Shown here piece after piece: positions 38,700-48,011 of a DNA stretch of 64,000 nucleotides (position 1 is the first letter of the stretch; every line of letters begins with the position of its first letter). The DNA comes from Jatrophihabitans sp. GAS493. Its GTDB lineage: Bacteria; Actinomycetota; Actinomycetes; Mycobacteriales; Jatrophihabitantaceae. Under the pieces are notes generated by a model. That model did no database searches. It was not told the origin of the DNA and worked only from the letters and a program-made list of their open reading frames with translations. The stretch spans positions 1,984,001-2,048,000 of the forward strand of contig NZ_LT907982.1 of NCBI RefSeq assembly GCF_900230215.1, written 5' to 3'. A program made the position numbers and the translations under genes.

Positions 38700-39569
38700 T
38701 CAGTCGCGGGCCCACTCGGCCTTGGCCGCCCGCCAGGCCTCGTCGTCCGATCCGAGTCGCCAGTAGCCAGAGATGGACAGCTGCTCGCGCGCAACCCCCC
38801 GCTCGTTGAGGAGCAGCCGACGTAGCTGCTTGACGAAGCCGGCCTCGCCGTGGACGAAGGCATCGACACGACCAGTAGGAAAAGTAAGGGCATTCACCTC
38901 ATCCACGACCCGCGAACCGACCGGGGCGTCGCCGCGGTGCAGCCAGGTGACGTCGGCCGTGGTGTTGATGGCCACCTCGTCGGCAGCGTCGTGGACCTCG
39001 ATGAGGATCTGCGCCCGGGCGCCGTCGGGTAGCCGCTCGGCCGCCACCGCGATCGCCGGGATTGCGCTCTCGTCGCCGACGAAGAGATACCAGTCCGCGT
39101 CGGCGTCGGGGCGGTAGCCGCCGCCTGGGCCGAGCAGCAGCAACTCGTCGCCGACGGCCGCCTGCGCCGCCCACGGACCGGCGAGTCCCGAGTCGCCATG
39201 CACGACGAAGTCCAGCGTGAGTTCCAGGGCGACTCGATCGAAGGCGCGCACAGTGTAGGTGCGTAGCCGGGGCTGATGCTCTCGCGGAAGCGCGGTACGC
39301 ACCGTGGCCAGATCCAGCGGCTGCGGGTAGGTGACGCCCGGGGTCAGGAAGACCACCTTGACGTAGGCATCGGTGGCCTCGGACCCGTCGTACTTCTCGG
39401 CGAATCGGGCCAGGTCTGCGCCGCCGACCACCACCCGCACCATCGACGGCGTCAACTCCTGGACCCGCTGCACGGTCGCCCGGTACGGAATCCTGGGTTG
39501 GCTGCTCTGGTCGTTCGGCCGCCGTGGGGTGGTCGCTGCCGGTTCAGTGGTGATCGCCTCGCTGCTCAT
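38700..39569 (-). CDS. Siderophore-interacting protein, FAD-dependent ferric reductase
   Basis: A 289-aa ViuB/SIP-family flavoprotein, which reduces ferric siderophores in the cytoplasm to release iron. The FAD-binding motif RTYTVR and a C-terminal NAD(P)H-binding-like half with GYWRLGSDDEAWR are typical. There is no Shine-Dalgarno; instead an IdeR/DtxR-type box sits directly before the ATG. No siderophore synthesis or uptake gene is nearby. Confidence 0.92.
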   Translation of the reverse strand: MSSEAITTEPAATTPRRPNDQSSQPRIPYRATVQRVQELTPSMVRVVVGGADLARFAEKYDGSEATDAYVKVVFLTPGVTYPQPLDLATVRTALPREHQPRLRTYTVRAFDRVALELTLDFVVHGDSGLAGPWAAQAAVGDELLLLGPGGGYRPDADADWYLFVGDESAIPAIAVAAERLPDGARAQILIEVHDAADEVAINTTADVTWLHRGDAPVGSRVVDEVNALTFPTGRVDAFVHGEAGFVKQLRRLLLNERGVAREQLSISGYWRLGSDDEAWRAAKAEWARD

Positions 39570-39570
39570 G

Positions 39571-39590
39571 CAACTAAGGCTAGCCTAACT
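39571..39590 (-). promoter_or_regulatory. IdeR/DtxR-type iron box before the siderophore protein gene
   Basis: On the minus strand the sequence reads TTAGGCTAGCCTTAG, with a perfect 10-bp palindrome AGGCTAGCCT at 39577-39586. It resembles the DtxR/IdeR consensus TTAGGTTAGSCTAACCTAA. It ends only a few bases before the ATG, so iron-loaded repressor would block transcription or initiation directly. Confidence 0.7.
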
Positions 39591-39619
39591 TCGACCCCGT
39601 TCCTCGGGTTGCGTCGGAT

Positions 39620-41824
39620 TCAGGCGACTCGCTTAGCCTGACGCTGAGCATTGAGCAGGTTGCGAGCGTCGTCGAGCGGCACTGGGCGCGACCAGAGATA
39701 CCCCTGGCCGTACGCGCAGTTGAGTTCACGCAGCCAGTCGGCCTGGTCGCTGTGCTCGATGCCTTCGGCTACGGTGGTGAACTTCATGTTGTGGCTGAGC
39801 GCGATGATCGCCTCCGCCAGTGATGCCGCCTGCTCATTCGTGGTCACGTGATCGACGAAGGACTTGTCGACCTTCAGCAGGTCGATCGGCAGCTGGGATA
39901 GATAGGCCAACGAGCTGTAACCGGTGCCGAAATCGTCGATGGCGATTCGCACCCCGAGCTCGCGCAGCGCGGTCAGTCGCGGGGTCACGGCCTCCAGGTC
40001 GCCGAGTACGACCGTCTCGGTGATCTCCAGAACGAGCCGGTCCGAGGGTAGCTGCGTCTCGGCCAGAAGCGCGGTGACCTGCTGGACGAAACCCGGGTCG
40101 CTCAGTTGCTGCGATGCGACATTCACCGACATCTTCGGTTGCAGTTCCGGACGCTGCATGTCGGCTGCGGCGAAGCAGGCCTCGCGCAGCACCCAGGCTC
40201 CCAGGGGGAGGATGAGTCCGGTTTCTTCGGCCATCGGGATGAACTTGTCCGGCCCGAGCAGCCCGAGTGTGGGGTGCTGCCAGCGCACCAGCGCCTCGAA
40301 GCCGATGATCTCGGTCGTGACCAGATCGATGGTCGGCTGGTAGTGCAGTACGAGCTCCGAGCGGGTCAGGGCCCGCTGCAGATCGGCGCGCAGTTCCAGG
40401 CGCCGCATCGCTTCGCTGTGCAGCTTGGCTTCGTAGACCGCGATGGCAGATTTGCCGCGATCTTTCGCCGTGTACATCGCGACGTCGGCGTTGCGCAGTG
40501 CCACCTCTGCGGTCACCTCGCCGGTTACGGCGTGAGCGAGGCCGATACTCGCCCGCACGGTCACCTCACGGCCGGCTACCTCGAACGGTGACTCGAGGGC
40601 GGCCTGCATGCGTTCGGCAACGATCTGAGCCGCGGCCAGATCGGTCGACTCCATCAGCACCGCGAACTCGTCACCACCCAACCGGGCCGCCGTATCGCCG
40701 GCCCGCACCACACTGCGCAACCGTTCGCCGGCCTCGACGAGTACCTGATCTCCCGCGCCGTGGCCGAAGGTGTCGTTGACGCTCTTGAAGTCGTCCAGGT
40801 CGCAGAAGAGGACGACAAGCTCGGCTGGGCCGCCGGGTCGCAGCACGAGCGCATGCTCAAGCCGATCGCCGAAGAGCTGCCGGTTGGCCATCCCGGTGAG
40901 GGAGTCGTGGAATGCCTGGAACTTGAGGCGCTCCTCCATATCGCGACGCGCGGTGACATCCCGCAGTGTGAGGACCAGCCCGCCTACCGCCGGGTCGGCC
41001 AGGCGATTGCTCAGGGTCCCCTCGACATGCAGGGTGCGCCCGTCGGCGTGCTTCACCCGCAGCATCACTTCGGTCTCGGCGCCGGCGCCGGGGCTGGCCA
41101 GCAGGTGCAGGCAGACGTCGAGATCGTGCGGATGCACGATCGAGGTGAAACGGGTTCCGATGAAGTCCCCGACGCTGATGCCAAGGATGCGTCTCACCGA
41201 CGGCGTCACGAAGGAGACAGTTGAGTCGGCGTCGCAGACGGCCACCACGTCGCCCGAGTTTCGGATTAGGGCGGCCAACCGCTGCTCGCCGACGAGGGAA
41301 GTCTGCTGCTCGGTGAGCTTGGCCTGCAGCTCGCGGTGACGGGCGACCAGGCGGCGGAACCAGATCATCCAGCCGAAGGAGGCGATGACCAGCAGCGCGA
41401 CGTAGGCGAATTTGGCCTCAACGTCGAGCGTGCGGTGGCGGGCGGCCAGATCCTCGCCCAGGCGATCGATGTCGTGCTGTAACTCGGTCGACGCGGCCGG
41501 ATCCGTTGCGTTGTACGTTGCCGCCGCCTGTCGCGCGGCCGTCAGGTGGGACGCCGAAACTCCGGATCCGTTGAGCCGGTTCACAGCGGCCCCGACCTCA
41601 TCGCCCGTCACGTTCGGGGTGGCCGCGTGCAGGCGCCCGGCAAGGGAGGCGATGACGACCTGATCCCGGCTGACCGGTGCCACCCGGTCATAGACGTAGG
41701 CGAGGAGCATGAACTCCGCGAAGACCACAAGCACCGTCCCGAGGACCGTGGCGGCGGCGCGGAGGCGTGAGGCCGCGACTGTCTCAGATGACGCAGGCAC
41801 ATCAGTCACGGGCACATCGATCAC
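39620..41824 (-). CDS. Membrane PAS-GGDEF-EAL protein (c-di-GMP turnover)
   Basis: A protein of about 734 aa. Two membrane helices flank a periplasmic helical sensor region (about 27-135). A PAS domain (NSGDVVAVCDADSTVSFVTP) precedes GGDEF (ARLGGDEFAVLME, catalytic motif intact) and EAL (GFEALVRWQHP, intact), with DDFGTGYSSLAYLSQLP in the EAL domain. Both synthesis and breakdown of c-di-GMP are therefore possible. I favour the GTG at 41824, which has GAGGA upstream; the frame runs to another GTG at 41836. Confidence 0.93.
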   Translation of the reverse strand: MIDVPVTDVPASSETVAASRLRAAATVLGTVLVVFAEFMLLAYVYDRVAPVSRDQVVIASLAGRLHAATPNVTGDEVGAAVNRLNGSGVSASHLTAARQAAATYNATDPAASTELQHDIDRLGEDLAARHRTLDVEAKFAYVALLVIASFGWMIWFRRLVARHRELQAKLTEQQTSLVGEQRLAALIRNSGDVVAVCDADSTVSFVTPSVRRILGISVGDFIGTRFTSIVHPHDLDVCLHLLASPGAGAETEVMLRVKHADGRTLHVEGTLSNRLADPAVGGLVLTLRDVTARRDMEERLKFQAFHDSLTGMANRQLFGDRLEHALVLRPGGPAELVVLFCDLDDFKSVNDTFGHGAGDQVLVEAGERLRSVVRAGDTAARLGGDEFAVLMESTDLAAAQIVAERMQAALESPFEVAGREVTVRASIGLAHAVTGEVTAEVALRNADVAMYTAKDRGKSAIAVYEAKLHSEAMRRLELRADLQRALTRSELVLHYQPTIDLVTTEIIGFEALVRWQHPTLGLLGPDKFIPMAEETGLILPLGAWVLREACFAAADMQRPELQPKMSVNVASQQLSDPGFVQQVTALLAETQLPSDRLVLEITETVVLGDLEAVTPRLTALRELGVRIAIDDFGTGYSSLAYLSQLPIDLLKVDKSFVDHVTTNEQAASLAEAIIALSHNMKFTTVAEGIEHSDQADWLRELNCAYGQGYLWSRPVPLDDARNLLNAQRQAKRVA

Positions 41825-42068
41825 GTGGGTCCTCACGGAGGCGGGGCGCCGGTGGCAGGAAGCGCTACTGGTCCGATCGGCCGGTCGGGCGCTTTCCTGA
41901 GCCGGACGCCGGTGCCGGGCCAGTCGCGCTGCGCCGAGTCAGTTCGCCCTCCCAGCCGGCGACCTCCGGGACGTTTCATCCCGCTCGGATGAGCACGGGC
42001 CGGGCGCGGTGGGAGATGCTGACGCGATCCGGGGCATTTCATCACTGAGCGTTCTAAGAGGGGGCGGC

Positions 42069-43604
42069 GTGGCTACGTCAGATCCGAGCCAATCGGCGGA
42101 GGGCAGCGAGCCCGCATCCGACACCGAACCCCTCCCGACCGAGGAGACGGAACCGGTCCAATCGATTGAGCCGGCCACCGCGACTGAGCCGCTCGAAACA
42201 GTCGCGTCGGAACCAACGGTCGAGCCGGCCACCGCGACTGAGCCGCTCGAAGCGAGTGCCCCAGTCGAGACGCTCGACGCGAGTGCCCCAGTCGAGACGC
42301 TCGACGAAGCTGAGCTGCTGCGTCGGCAGAACGCAGAGTTGCTTCGGCGTAACAGCGAACTGGAGAAGCGAGTTCAGCGACCGCCGCGAAATTGGGCCAA
42401 TATCGCCCGGGCCGCCGGTGTCTTCGTCCTCGTTCTCCTCGGGGCTGTCTGCGCCACCCTCTCGGTGCCGGCGATCTGGAGCCGCAACCTGGTGCTGAAC
42501 ACCGATCGTTACGTTCAGACGATGACCCCGCTGGCCAGCAATCCCGGCATCCAGGCAGCGGTCATCAAAGCGGTTGATCAGCAGTTCGCCGAGAACGTGG
42601 ATGTCAAGGCGCTGCTGGCCGACGTCCTCCCGCCGCGGGCCGCCGTGCTGGCCGGGCCGCTGCAGAGCGCAGCGAATTCCCTGGTGAACACCGTCGCGAC
42701 GAAGTTCGTCGAGAGTGACGCGTTCGTGACGATCTGGGTGCAGGTGAACAAGATCGCGCATACCCAGATCGTTGCCCTCCTCACCGGCAAGGGCAGTGCC
42801 AGTGACGTGCTCTCGATCCAGAACGGCAATGTGCTGCTCAATCTCGCCCCCATCGTCGAACAGGTGAAGACCCAGTTGGTGCAGGCCGGCCTTGGTGTCG
42901 CGGCGAGGGTGCCGGCCGTTGGCGTAACCATCCAGATTGCGGAAGTGAAGGGCATCGAAGCGGCCCGAACCTACGTTCATCTGCTTGATCGAATAGCGCA
43001 TTGGCTGCCGCTACTGGCGATAATCTTCTTTGTTTTGGCGGCATTTCTCTCCCGTCGACACCGGCGTACGGTGGTGATCTCGGCCCTCTCGACCGCCTTC
43101 GGGATGCTGTTGTTGGGGATTGGGCTGGCCATCGGCAAGAGCGTGTACCTCAATGACCTGCCGTTGCAGTACCTCACGGAGTCCTCGGCCGGCGAGCTCT
43201 TCGACACGGTGGTGCGGTACCTGCGGGACGGCCTGCGCCTGGTGTTCGTCGGCGCCCTGCTGGTCACGCTGATTGTCTGGCTCACCGGTCCGACGACCTC
43301 GGCCACCAAGTTGCGCCGGGTCGTCGTCGCCGCGCCCAAGGTGGTCACCGAGCAGTGGGTGGGAAGTCCGGCCGGGCAGGTCATCGCTGAGAATCGCGTG
43401 GTTTTCTCGGTCGGTGTCGCCGCTCTCGCAGCGCTCGTGCTCCTGCTCTGGAGCGATCCTTCGGTACTGGTGGTGGTGGTGATCGCCGTCATCACCGGGG
43501 CGATCCTGCTCGTGTTGAACTCGTTTCGAGTCACTTCGAACGGGGCTGACCCCGACTCATCCCCGGCGGGTGATTCCCTGGGCACAGTGGTGGGCGCACG
43601 ATAG
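42069..43604 (+). CDS. Multi-pass membrane protein with acidic repetitive N-terminus
   Basis: A 511-aa protein of unknown function. GTG at 42069 behind AGAGGGGG. Residues 1-80 are acidic with repeats (EPATATEPLE and ASAPVETLD). A short coiled coil (LLRRQNAELLRRNSELEKR) follows, then a membrane helix, a large outside domain of about 200 aa and three or four more helices. The large domain starts NTDRYVQTMTPLASNPGIQ, a pattern seen in actinobacterial membrane proteins of unknown function. Divergent from the GGDEF-EAL gene. Confidence 0.85.
   Translation: MATSDPSQSAEGSEPASDTEPLPTEETEPVQSIEPATATEPLETVASEPTVEPATATEPLEASAPVETLDASAPVETLDEAELLRRQNAELLRRNSELEKRVQRPPRNWANIARAAGVFVLVLLGAVCATLSVPAIWSRNLVLNTDRYVQTMTPLASNPGIQAAVIKAVDQQFAENVDVKALLADVLPPRAAVLAGPLQSAANSLVNTVATKFVESDAFVTIWVQVNKIAHTQIVALLTGKGSASDVLSIQNGNVLLNLAPIVEQVKTQLVQAGLGVAARVPAVGVTIQIAEVKGIEAARTYVHLLDRIAHWLPLLAIIFFVLAAFLSRRHRRTVVISALSTAFGMLLLGIGLAIGKSVYLNDLPLQYLTESSAGELFDTVVRYLRDGLRLVFVGALLVTLIVWLTGPTTSATKLRRVVVAAPKVVTEQWVGSPAGQVIAENRVVFSVGVAALAALVLLLWSDPSVLVVVVIAVITGAILLVLNSFRVTSNGADPDSSPAGDSLGTVVGAR
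42168..42305. repeat. In-frame repeats in the membrane protein N-terminus
   Basis: A 30-bp unit occurs at 42168-42197 and 42222-42251. Then a perfect 27-bp tandem repeat occupies 42252-42278 and 42279-42305. Both keep frame and encode the acidic repeats. The identity is exact at DNA level, so the duplications are recent. Confidence 0.95.
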
Positions 43605-43663
43605 TCATAACGTCGAAGAAGCCACGGAATAGCGCAGTCGGCGCAAGGTGCAGTGGAGGAGTC

Positions 43664-43882
43664 GTGACCGGAGTCGCATATGAGATTCGGATATCCGGCA
43701 CGCTTGGACCTGCGGCGCGCGAGGCCTTCGACGGGCTCTCCGTCGACACCGAGCCGACGTCGACGGTGCTCTCCGGAGAACTAGATCAGGCCGCCTTGCA
43801 CGGGCTGATCGACCGCGTTCGGGCATTGGGATTGGAGTTGGTGGATATCCGACGGGTGCGTCCCACTAACTCCGGGCAATGA
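43664..43882 (+). CDS. Small conserved-looking protein, unknown function
   Basis: A 72-aa protein with GTG start behind a strong GGAGGAG. It looks like a compact alpha/beta fold: YEIRISGTLGPAAREAF, TVLSGELDQAALHGLIDRV, LGLELVDIRRV. Its composition and Shine-Dalgarno make it a likely real gene. I recall similar small proteins in actinobacteria without assigned function. It lies between the membrane protein gene and the LuxR regulator, 59 nt after the former. Confidence 0.75.
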   Translation: MTGVAYEIRISGTLGPAAREAFDGLSVDTEPTSTVLSGELDQAALHGLIDRVRALGLELVDIRRVRPTNSGQ

Positions 43883-44081
43883 ACTCGTGAGTAACAACGA
43901 ATTCGGCCCCAGCCTGCTTAATAGTTGTGCATGCAAATTAACGTTTGATGTTTTGTTTAGGCGTCTGTACCAAATGTTTGGACAAGGGTATAAGGTTACG
44001 CTCACTCCCGGTGCTTCAATGTGCTCAGCTGGTTGTGGACAGTCGTAAGCGAATCACGCTCCTCAGAGATGAGACTCGTCA
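43883..44081 (+). promoter_or_regulatory. AT-rich region upstream of the LuxR regulator
   Basis: This 199-bp gap is clearly less GC-rich than its surroundings around 43905-43995. It holds the palindrome TGCATGCA (43928-43935), the near-palindrome CCAAATGTTTGG (43970-43981) and a TATAAG hexamer (43989-43994). It is probably the promoter and operator region of the regulator gene; the exact start is not resolved. Confidence 0.45.
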
Positions 44082-46706
44082 GTGTCTTCGTACTCGCCCT
44101 TGGCCCGCAAAGTCACGCCTACGGCGCTGCCGGCTCGCCTGATTTCGAGGCCGCGGCTGACCGGCAAGCTGGATGACGGGGTACAGGGCCCGCTGACCTT
44201 GGTCGCGGCTGGTCCCGGCTCGGGCAAGACGGTGCTTCTCGGTGACTGGGCGAATTCCCAGCAGCGTCCGATCGCCTGGGTCTCCCTGGATGCGCCAGAC
44301 AACGATCCTGATCGATTCTGGCCGCTGGTCGGGTTGGCGCTGCAGACCGCTGGGCTCATCGCCGAGAACGAGGGCCTCAACGGCCTGCCCCACGACCAGA
44401 CCGACACCGGCCAGTTCATGGCCGCGCTCGTCGAAGCGCTTCCGGGATCGCAGCCGGTCACCCTTGTCCTCGATGACGCGCATGTGCTGTCCAACCCGTC
44501 GCTGCTGGCCGAGATCGATGCGGTAATTCGCTACGGTTTCCCGCGGTGGCGCATAGTGCTCAGCACTCGCAGCGATCCGCTGTTGCCCCTGCATCGCTAC
44601 CGTCTGGCCGGTCAGATGACCGAGTTGCGGGCCGACGATCTGGCTATGACCCGGGCCGAGGCGAGGGCGCTGCTGACCGCGCACGACGTGACGCTGCGCC
44701 AGTCTGAGCTGGCGATGCTGACCCATCGGACCGAGGGGTGGGCCGCTGGTCTGCGCCTGTCGGCGATGAGCATGGCCGGCAGCCGCGACCCGGGGCGATT
44801 CGTCACGCAACTGGCCCTGGATCAGGGCAGCGTCGGTGAATATCTAATGGAGGAGGTTCTCGACCGCCAATCCGCGCCGGCGCGTCGACTACTCATCCAG
44901 ACCAGCTTTCTCGACGAGGTAACCGGACCTCTCGCGGCTGCGGTGACCGGGATCGAGAACAGCTCCGAGCTGCTGGCGGACATGGCCCGCACGAACTCCT
45001 TCGTCATCCCGCAGGGCAACGAGCCCGGGCGCTATCGCTATCACCAGCTCCTGGCCGAGATTCTGAACTACCTCAGTCGCCGTGAATACGGCAAGGAGAC
45101 GCTGGAACTGCGTAAGCGAGCCGCGGCCTGGTTCGAGGCGAACGGCGATCCGTCGTCGGCGATGCGGTTCGCCGTCGAGGCGCACGACTGGCCGCGGGCC
45201 TCGTCGGTGCTGATCCGCGGCGGCTTCGCCAAGGCATTCATCGAACGCAAGGACATCCTCGATCTCGGCCTGGGCAACTTGCTGGCGGTTGACAATGACC
45301 CTGAGCCCACTAGCGACGAGGGTTCCGACGCGAAGGTGGCGCAGGCCGTCGTCGCCGCCGTTCTCGGGCGTTTGGATGTCGCCCGGGAGCATCTGCAGCA
45401 GGCCCGCACCCGAACCCTCACCGCGGACGCCGACGCGACCGCCGCTCTGGTCGAGGTGATCGCGGCCCAGCAGGACGGGTCACTCTCCGGACTGGATGCC
45501 GCCGCCTCGACGCTGCTCGCCGAACGCCACCCAGTTGACGCAGTGCGCACGACGACCGGCCTGCGCAGCGCCGTGCAGCTCACCCGCGCCGCCCATCAGT
45601 ATTGGGAGTTCGGGCCGCGGCCCCAGTTCGACCAGATCCTCTTCGAGGCGCTCGACGAGGCGCATGGCGGGGGCATGCCGGGGCTGGAGCTTGAATGCCT
45701 GGGTTACCTTCAGCTCGCCTATACCGTCTCCGGTCGCGGTGAGCATGCCAACGACTGCGAGCTTAAATCGCAGACCCTGGTGCGCCGGAACCCGCAGCTG
45801 CAGCGCACCACGGTTCATCATCTCGCGAACGCGACGGCGGCCTACCTGCAGACGGATCTGAATAACGCGGCGCGTTTCGTGAGCCGGGCCGAGCAGACCA
45901 AGATCGTGGACGCCGATCCGCCGCTGCGGGCCGCGGTGGCCCTGATGCACGGCTGGATCCTGATCGCCTCCGGCCGTGTCGCCGACGCCCACCACCACCT
46001 GATGTCAGCGCCGGAGCTCGGACGCTCGCTCCCGGGGCACCTTGCCCGCAGTCGGGCGCGCGCGCTGGCCGAGATCGAGACCAGAATGGGGCGTCCGCAT
46101 GCGGCGCTCAAGGCGATCGGGGACTCCGCCGCCGACCTGCGGGACCCGATGCTGGCGATGGCCGGGGCCCGAGCCTTCATCGCCCTCGGCGACGCGGACG
46201 CCGCCCGGGATGCGCTGCGTCCAGCGCTGATCTCCTCGGACAACACCGCACCGTTGCCGGTCCTGATCGAGGTCTTCCTCACCTCGGCCAAGGTCGCGGA
46301 GCTGGGTGGTAACGACGCGCGCGCCGTCGAAGAAGTGATGCGGGCGACCGGTCTGGCCACGGAGTCCATCACTCAGCCGTTCGCCGATGCCCGTCCGATG
46401 CTGGATGAACTGCTCAGACGCCACCCGGAGGCTGTGGCGGCGTGGCCGAACACCGGCTCGAGCGGCGAACTCGATGCCGAGCAGGTAGCCAGCCCGCGGG
46501 TGCGGTCGCTGGCCGAGCCGCTGACCGACCGCGAGACGGCGGTGCTGCGCCGGCTCGCCACGACCATGACCACGGCCGAGATCGGCAACGAACTCTGCGT
46601 CTCGATCAACACGGTGAAGACGCACATCGCGGCCATCTATCGCAAGCTCCCCGCCGCCGGTCGTCGCGATGCGGTGGCCCGAGCCCGTCAGCTCGAACTG
46701 CTCTAA
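44082..46706 (+). CDS. Large ATP-binding LuxR-family (LAL/MalT-type) regulator
   Basis: An 874-aa STAND-type transcription activator. The N-terminal NTPase has the P-loop AAGPGSGKTVLLG (about 43-55) and a Walker B-like strand TLVLDDAHVL. A long helical/TPR-like sensor region follows. The C-terminal LuxR HTH (LTDRETAVLRRLA, VSINTVKTHIAAIYRKL) binds DNA. GTG start with no clear Shine-Dalgarno. The inducer is unknown. Its stop codon lies inside the first unit of a triple direct repeat. Confidence 0.95.
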   Translation: MSSYSPLARKVTPTALPARLISRPRLTGKLDDGVQGPLTLVAAGPGSGKTVLLGDWANSQQRPIAWVSLDAPDNDPDRFWPLVGLALQTAGLIAENEGLNGLPHDQTDTGQFMAALVEALPGSQPVTLVLDDAHVLSNPSLLAEIDAVIRYGFPRWRIVLSTRSDPLLPLHRYRLAGQMTELRADDLAMTRAEARALLTAHDVTLRQSELAMLTHRTEGWAAGLRLSAMSMAGSRDPGRFVTQLALDQGSVGEYLMEEVLDRQSAPARRLLIQTSFLDEVTGPLAAAVTGIENSSELLADMARTNSFVIPQGNEPGRYRYHQLLAEILNYLSRREYGKETLELRKRAAAWFEANGDPSSAMRFAVEAHDWPRASSVLIRGGFAKAFIERKDILDLGLGNLLAVDNDPEPTSDEGSDAKVAQAVVAAVLGRLDVAREHLQQARTRTLTADADATAALVEVIAAQQDGSLSGLDAAASTLLAERHPVDAVRTTTGLRSAVQLTRAAHQYWEFGPRPQFDQILFEALDEAHGGGMPGLELECLGYLQLAYTVSGRGEHANDCELKSQTLVRRNPQLQRTTVHHLANATAAYLQTDLNNAARFVSRAEQTKIVDADPPLRAAVALMHGWILIASGRVADAHHHLMSAPELGRSLPGHLARSRARALAEIETRMGRPHAALKAIGDSAADLRDPMLAMAGARAFIALGDADAARDALRPALISSDNTAPLPVLIEVFLTSAKVAELGGNDARAVEEVMRATGLATESITQPFADARPMLDELLRRHPEAVAAWPNTGSSGELDAEQVASPRVRSLAEPLTDRETAVLRRLATTMTTAEIGNELCVSINTVKTHIAAIYRKLPAAGRRDAVARARQLELL

Positions 46707-46751
46707 GGCCGCAGGCTCGAACTGCTCTGAGCCACGGGCTCGAACTGCTCT
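46691..46751. repeat. Triple direct repeat of the LuxR gene 3' end
   Basis: The 14-mer GCTCGAACTGCTCT starts at 46691, 46715 and 46738 (periods 24 and 23). The first copy encodes the last codons of the regulator, followed by TAA; copies two and three are followed by TGA. They lie outside the gene, in the gap before the convergent K+ channel gene. Confidence 0.95.
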
Positions 46752-46769
46752 GAGTCGAAGGGCGGGTCG

Positions 46770-47465
46770 TTACTGGCGCCGGCGGTTGCTCACCACGACC
46801 GCGACCACCGTGACCAGGTAGAGCTGGCCGAAGAGCGCTTCGATGGCCACCAGCATCCGGCCGGCATCGTTGGCCGGGGTGAGGTCGCCGAAGCCGACGG
46901 TGGTGAGGGCGATGAAGCTGAAATACAGGTACGAGACGGCGTCCTGGGGGCCGCTCTGAGCGAAGAACCCATCGTTTCGCACGATGCCGATCAGCGCGTA
47001 GATCGATGCGAAGAGCAGCCCGAAGAGGATGTAGATCGCCAGCGATCCGGCCAGCGTACGAGTCGTCACCTGCCGCTTGGCGATCAAGTGGAAGGCGATG
47101 GCCCCGATGGTGGTGGCGCAGAGCACCGCGCTGACCGTTGCGATGACCGCGCGCGGTGCGTCGCCGTTGTCGAACTGTGCGGCGATGCTGGTGATCAGCG
47201 AGACGATGGAGAACGTCACCGCAACTACGAAGTACCGACGGGGAACGTTGGCCGTCCAGAGGGCGAAGACGAAGATGAGGGCGAGCGCCACGACGACGGC
47301 AACGCCGAGTGTCCGGTCGTTGAACGGGGAGAGCACCAAGGCTCCGACCACCAACATCAGCACGATGTCGTAGCGGCCGGAGCCTCGGTGTAACAGCCTG
47401 TTCAAGTTTCCCGATCTGGGCTCGGACGGCGGTTGCGTGCTCATTCCGTCGCTCGGGTCGGTCAC
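46770..47465 (-). CDS. Potassium channel, TrkA-less ion channel family
   Basis: A 231-aa membrane protein. The selectivity filter is in LTTVGFGDLTP, the classic K+ channel TVGFGD, followed by the last membrane helix. About four helices precede it. No RCK/TrkA domain is attached. GTG at 47465 is the longest start; an ATG at 47444 is also possible. Short 15-bp repeats lie directly upstream. Same strand as the SHOCT-GAP-SHOCT genes, so it may end that operon. Confidence 0.88.
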   Translation of the reverse strand: MTDPSDGMSTQPPSEPRSGNLNRLLHRGSGRYDIVLMLVVGALVLSPFNDRTLGVAVVVALALIFVFALWTANVPRRYFVVAVTFSIVSLITSIAAQFDNGDAPRAVIATVSAVLCATTIGAIAFHLIAKRQVTTRTLAGSLAIYILFGLLFASIYALIGIVRNDGFFAQSGPQDAVSYLYFSFIALTTVGFGDLTPANDAGRMLVAIEALFGQLYLVTVVAVVVSNRRRQ

Positions 47466-47505
47466 TTCTGCCCGCGTCAGTTCTGGTCGCGTCAGTTCTG
47501 GTCGC
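47461..47505. repeat. 15-bp triple repeat before the K+ channel gene
   Basis: GTCACTTCTGCCCGC (47461-47475) is followed by two identical GTCAGTTCTGGTCGC units (47476-47505). The array spans the K+ channel start region and the end of the SHOCT gene leader, in the 47-bp gap between them. Confidence 0.9.
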
Positions 47506-47512
47506 GTCAGAG

Positions 47513-47923
47513 CTACGCGAGCAGCTTGGCCTTCTGGGTATCGAACTCAGCGGCAGTGAGGACACCCCGGTCGCGCAGCTCGGCCAGCTTGTGCAGCTCG
47601 TCGGCGGTGTTGGTCGGGGTGCCGGCCGCGGACTTGATGTAAGCCTGAGCCGCCGCTTCAGCCTGTTCGGCGTGCTTGCGCTCATGCGCGTACATCTTGT
47701 CGCCGCGGGCGATCAGGTAGATCAATGCGCCGAGGAACGGTAGGAAGATCATGACGATCACCCAGATCGCCTTGACCCAGCCGTTCATGTCCTCGCTGCG
47801 GAAGATGTCGCTGATGATGCGGATCAGCAGGAAGATCCAGAGAATCCAGAGGAACAGCCAGAGCATGGTCCAGAAGATGTTCAGCAGGGGGTAGTTGTAA
47901 TCGGAGGCGAGAGGCGCAGCCAT
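47513..47923 (-). CDS. PLDc_N-SHOCT small membrane protein A
   Basis: A 136-aa protein with two membrane helices of PLDc_N type (YPLLNIFWTMLWLFLWILW, then IFLPFLGALIYLIARG) and a C-terminal SHOCT motif (LHKLAELRDRGVLTAAEFD.QKAKLL). SHOCT domains are short oligomerisation modules. ATG behind GAAGGGAAG. It has a close paralogue at 48773-49192, with a GAP-family gene between them. The function is unknown. Confidence 0.88.
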   Translation of the reverse strand: MAAPLASDYNYPLLNIFWTMLWLFLWILWIFLLIRIISDIFRSEDMNGWVKAIWVIVMIFLPFLGALIYLIARGDKMYAHERKHAEQAEAAAQAYIKSAAGTPTNTADELHKLAELRDRGVLTAAEFDTQKAKLLA

Positions 47924-48011
47924 GGTCTTCCCTTCAGTTCCGCGTCAGGTGACGATCGAAACATACGTTAATGCTCAACCGGATGTGGGGACCTCATCAC
48001 GTTTGGGTGAG

